In this document: positions 22,215 to 24,764 of the stretch, in pieces
Position numbering within the stretch: position 1 is the first letter of the stretch
Layout: each line of letters opens with the position of its first letter
Assembly: GCA_900554875.1 (NCBI GenBank)
Contig: USJA01000002.1
Coordinates: 1-24,764, forward strand
From: an uncultured Clostridium sp.
GTDB lineage: Bacteria; Bacillota; Clostridia; TANB77; CAG-465
DNA: 24,764 nucleotides
Reading direction: 5' to 3'
Program-made: the position numbers and the translations under genes
Notes under the pieces: model-generated
Seen by the model: only the letters and a program-made list of their open reading frames with translations
Told to the model about the DNA's origin: nothing
Databases searched by the model: none

Positions 22215-23915
22215 TTGAATGAAAAAAATTTAATTAATGTAGCAGAAAAATCTAATGAATTCTTTAAACTCTCAAGAAAATTAAAATTTGGACTTGCTAG
22301 TAATACCTTTCTAAGTGTACTTGAAAAGTTGGCTTCTCAAATAGGTTCATTTATGCTTATGCTTGCATCTTTGTATTTTATGGAAAACTTAGTACTTTCT
22401 TTACTTTTTTTAGCTATATTTTTTCTTAAAGATCCTTTAGCAAGATTTATCACCGTAAAACTTAGTGAAAATGATGCTATGCTTGAACCTAAAGTTAAGA
22501 ACTTTCTTTCAGGAAAAGTGACTATTATACTAAGTAAAACTAGAGGAAAGGTAGAAACTGTTGATGAAAAAGGAAGAAGACATCATGTATCAAATAGAGT
22601 AATTAATGATACAGTAACAAGTTATACTCTTAAGAGGGTAGAGAATCTTTCCAATTCTTTAGAATTCTTCTCAGGAATAGTAGTATTTATCATTTCTTTA
22701 ATTTTACTTATTAAGGTAGCATTAGTTCAATTTAATAATCCATTTTTATTCTTCATGGTTCTTGCTATATCAACTATACTTTGTGTTATAGTTTCCATCA
22801 TTTCATCTAAACTTTGTGCAAGATACTGGAAGAAGGCCGGTAAAGTACAAGAAAGATTAAGCAATGTTACACGTGATATTGAGGAGATAGAACCTATATC
22901 TGATAAACACATTGAATTTCTTTCCAAGGAGGCAATATATGTAAATTCAGAATATATGGATCTTACTATGAAAGAAAGAAGAAGAAAAAATGTTGGATTG
23001 GTATTAAAATCTTTCTTGATTTCGGTTTCAATTATAGCTGTAGTTTTTTCTATGATTATATCTAATAAGAGTATTTCTTCTAGTACACTTACTTTTGCTA
23101 TTGCATTAGGTGCAGCCTTTTCTTCGGTACTTATTGCAATAAATAGTGAAGTAACTCAAATTTGGCGCATAATAAGTGAAAAAAGGGAGTACAAAATGAA
23201 GTATGAGGAAACTTTTTTTAATATTATGAATGTATTTTTTGAAGAAGAGAAAATTAAAGGAAAAAAATATTCAAAAGATATACTTGAAATTCCTAAGTTT
23301 AACTACGAGTATTCAGTGACAGGCTTTAGATTAGTTATGGATAATAATTTTATACTTAAAAGAGGTGAAATGACGCTTCTTGAAGGAAAAAGTGGAACAG
23401 GAAAAAGTACACTAATTAAAATTATTTCAGGAGAAAATAGGCTTCCTGAGACAACATGGAAACTTAAGAGTATAAAATATTTTAATGATACTTCTAGTTT
23501 GGGCTCACAGGACCTTTTAAGTGAAATTACGTTAGGTGACTATCAGGCTGATAGGGATTCTGAAAGATTGATTGAAATACTTAGAGGTGTAGGACTTTTT
23601 GAGAAATTCACTGTTGATTCTCTAAAAAAAGTTTCTGCTAAAGAATTATCAAATGGTATGATGCAGCGTGCTTTACTTGCAAGATCTTTGTACAATTTAG
23701 AGGATACAGACTTGGTGTGTATTGATGAACCAATAGGTTCACTTGATGAGGAAAATGCCCGAAATGTGATTAAATTTGTAAAAGAGTATTGTAATAGAGA
23801 CAAAAAGAGATTTATGATTTTATCGACTCATCAATATAGTTTTGTATCAGAGTATATAGATAAGAAGATAAAAATAGTACCTATGTCACCAAAGTTAAGT
23901 AAAGTGATGCTGTAA
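22215..23915 (+). CDS. ABC exporter half-transporter with divergent signature
   Basis: The 566-residue protein fuses a six-helix membrane domain (helices near 30-52, 56-73, 150-172, 177-198, 268-290 and 295-315) to an ATPase domain. Walker A is GKSGTGKST near 391-399, the signature is ELSNGMMQR instead of LSGGQ near 477-485, Walker B is DLVCIDEP near 499-506, and the switch His is in STHQ near 537. An intracellular loop element VSNRVINDT near 125-133 is like the coupling loops of type I exporters. It probably works as a homodimer exporting an unknown substrate. TTG 22215 is the start: AGGGGG at 22201-22206 is eight bases upstream, and the ATG at 22219 is in a frame that stops at once. It is transcribed alone and ends in a terminator. 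Confidence 0.88.
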   Translation: MNEKNLINVAEKSNEFFKLSRKLKFGLASNTFLSVLEKLASQIGSFMLMLASLYFMENLVLSLLFLAIFFLKDPLARFITVKLSENDAMLEPKVKNFLSGKVTIILSKTRGKVETVDEKGRRHHVSNRVINDTVTSYTLKRVENLSNSLEFFSGIVVFIISLILLIKVALVQFNNPFLFFMVLAISTILCVIVSIISSKLCARYWKKAGKVQERLSNVTRDIEEIEPISDKHIEFLSKEAIYVNSEYMDLTMKERRRKNVGLVLKSFLISVSIIAVVFSMIISNKSISSSTLTFAIALGAAFSSVLIAINSEVTQIWRIISEKREYKMKYEETFFNIMNVFFEEEKIKGKKYSKDILEIPKFNYEYSVTGFRLVMDNNFILKRGEMTLLEGKSGTGKSTLIKIISGENRLPETTWKLKSIKYFNDTSSLGSQDLLSEITLGDYQADRDSERLIEILRGVGLFEKFTVDSLKKVSAKELSNGMMQRALLARSLYNLEDTDLVCIDEPIGSLDEENARNVIKFVKEYCNRDKKRFMILSTHQYSFVSEYIDKKIKIVPMSPKLSKVML

Positions 23916-23918
23916 TCC

Positions 23919-23956
23919 AAAACCTGGAAGATGTAATTTTCTTCTAGGTTTTTCTT
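23919..23956 (+). terminator. Intrinsic terminator after the ABC exporter gene
   Basis: AAAACCTGGAAGA (23919-23931) and TCTTCTAGGTTTT (23940-23952) pair along 13 positions with one G-T wobble, followed by more T. It begins four bases after the stop codon. Confidence 0.9.
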
Positions 23957-23983
23957 TACAAAAAATATACTTTATAGTAAAAT
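23955..23983 (+). promoter_or_regulatory. Candidate promoter of the metallo-hydrolase gene
   Basis: TTTACA (23955-23960) and TAAAAT (23978-23983) are 17 bases apart. The start would fall near 23990, on the ribosome site AAGGTGA (23991-23997), so the leader would be very short or the promoter lies slightly differently. Confidence 0.4.
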
Positions 23984-24000
23984 ATTTATAAGGTGATTAT

Positions 24001-24741
24001 ATGAATGTAAAAATGATAGGAGCGGGGGCTATATTTAGCAAAGATAACAGTGCTTGTTATTTGATCGATAATAAAATATTAATAGATATTCCAAACGGAA
24101 CTTTAAAGGGAATATTAAGGCAAGAAATAGATATTTCAAAGCTTGAGTGTATTTTAATTACTCATTTTCATGCCGACCATTTTTTTGATTTACCATTTGT
24201 ACTTTTAAGTTTATTTGATAAAAGAGATGTAAAAAAATCAAAGCCATTATATATTGTTTGTAACGATAGTGAAAAAAGAAAGGTAAAAGATATACTTAAT
24301 CTATCAAATTTTAAAAGTTATGAAGAGTTTTGTGATACATTAAATATTAAAATAATTGGTATAAAAGAAAATAACCATAAGTTTGATAAAGTGGAAGGAT
24401 ATATAATTAGAAGTTATAAAGTAAAACACACAACAGAAACTTATGGATTTGTTATTGAAGATAAGGAAAATAAAAAAATTGGTTTTACAGGAGATAGCTG
24501 TCTGTGTGAGGGAGTGGAAAAAATTATAAAAAATAGTGAAGTAATATTTTGTGATACATCAAAACTAGTAGGTGACCATGATTCACATATGGGATTTGAT
24601 AATATAAATTGGTTATTGTCAAAATATGTTAATAAAAAAATAATAACAACGCATATGAACTATGATACTAAATGTGAAATAAGTAAGTTAAATAATCCGT
24701 ATTTAATAATCGGAAACGATGGAATTGAAATAAACATTTAA
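24001..24741 (+). CDS. Metallo-beta-lactamase-fold hydrolase (RNase Z/YhfI-like group)
   Basis: The 246-residue cytoplasmic protein has a complete set of metal ligands: THFHADHFFD near 53-62 (HxHxDH), the later His in SYKVKHTTETYGF, the bridging Asp in IGFTGDSCLCEG, and the last His in ITTHMNYD. The strand order MIGAGA...SACYLIDNKILIDIP and the KVKHTTETYG block resemble RNase Z-type and YhfI-type hydrolases. The exosite arm of true tRNA-processing RNase Z is not evident and the protein is shorter (about 246 versus 300). A phosphodiesterase or a general hydrolase is possible. AAGGTGA (23991-23997) sets ATG 24001. It is close to the window end, so downstream partners cannot be seen. Confidence 0.85.
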   Translation: MNVKMIGAGAIFSKDNSACYLIDNKILIDIPNGTLKGILRQEIDISKLECILITHFHADHFFDLPFVLLSLFDKRDVKKSKPLYIVCNDSEKRKVKDILNLSNFKSYEEFCDTLNIKIIGIKENNHKFDKVEGYIIRSYKVKHTTETYGFVIEDKENKKIGFTGDSCLCEGVEKIIKNSEVIFCDTSKLVGDHDSHMGFDNINWLLSKYVNKKIITTHMNYDTKCEISKLNNPYLIIGNDGIEINI

Positions 24742-24764
24742 AAATAGTTGTAGCTTAATAACAT

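Noticed and set aside
24001..24741. A firm call of tRNA 3'-processing RNase Z
   Set aside because: The metal motifs fit the superfamily, but the length is short and the flexible tRNA-binding arm was not seen, so only a general hydrolase call was kept.

Overview
The window is a strongly AT-rich bacterial chromosome segment. Strong AAGGAGG-type ribosome sites, a T-box leader in front of an isoleucyl-tRNA synthetase gene, an RNase J gene, TGA used as a stop, many TTG/ATG starts and hairpin-plus-T-run terminators all point to Bacillota, most likely a Clostridia-type (possibly gut) organism. The species cannot be named from the sequence alone. No rRNA, tRNA, CRISPR array or phage structural gene was seen.

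Layout. (1) 1-3828: enolase, then a probable two-gene envelope unit made of a secreted/anchored Tim44-like zinc-ribbon protein and a cytoplasmic SPFH-domain zinc-ribbon protein (YdjI-like). (2) 3829-5970: an accessory patch with a 509-base gene-free stretch that holds a structured, terminator-ended RNA candidate, a Bro-N/DinD-like gene behind its own promoter and palindrome, and an MNT-HEPN (MntA-HepT type) toxin-antitoxin pair. (3) 6001-10410: core genes for thymidine kinase, RNase J and glutamyl-tRNA synthetase, the last two apparently co-transcribed. (4) 10411-13746: a second accessory patch. Three 33-bp-spaced direct repeats precede a promoter with a palindrome at the start site, then an NPP/alkaline-phosphatase-fold phosphodiesterase, a VbhA-like Fic antitoxin and a Fic AMP-transferase in one operon. 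Two 32-bp repeats, a strong hairpin and a convergent dinD gene follow. (5) 13747-17056: ileS under an Ile-specific T-box leader. (6) 17066-18162: a decayed ISL3-family insertion flanked by an 8-bp duplication, which landed in the foot of the ileS terminator. (7) 18163-24741: a three-gene ABC-2 efflux operon, convergent dUTPase, a single-gene ABC exporter and a metallo-beta-lactamase-fold hydrolase.

How the parts relate. The core genes serve glycolysis, nucleotide supply (tdk, dut), RNA turnover and aminoacylation. Between them sit two stress or defence type islands that both work by nucleotidyl transfer: the MNT-HEPN pair, where MNT enzymes AMPylate HEPN toxins, and the Fic-VbhA pair, here joined to a phosphodiesterase-family enzyme. 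Each island also carries one DinD/Bro-N family gene of exactly 279 codons. The phosphodiesterase-antitoxin-Fic operon with its flanking repeat arrays is the most unusual arrangement in the window. A role for the phosphodiesterase in reversing or modulating AMPylation is only a hypothesis.
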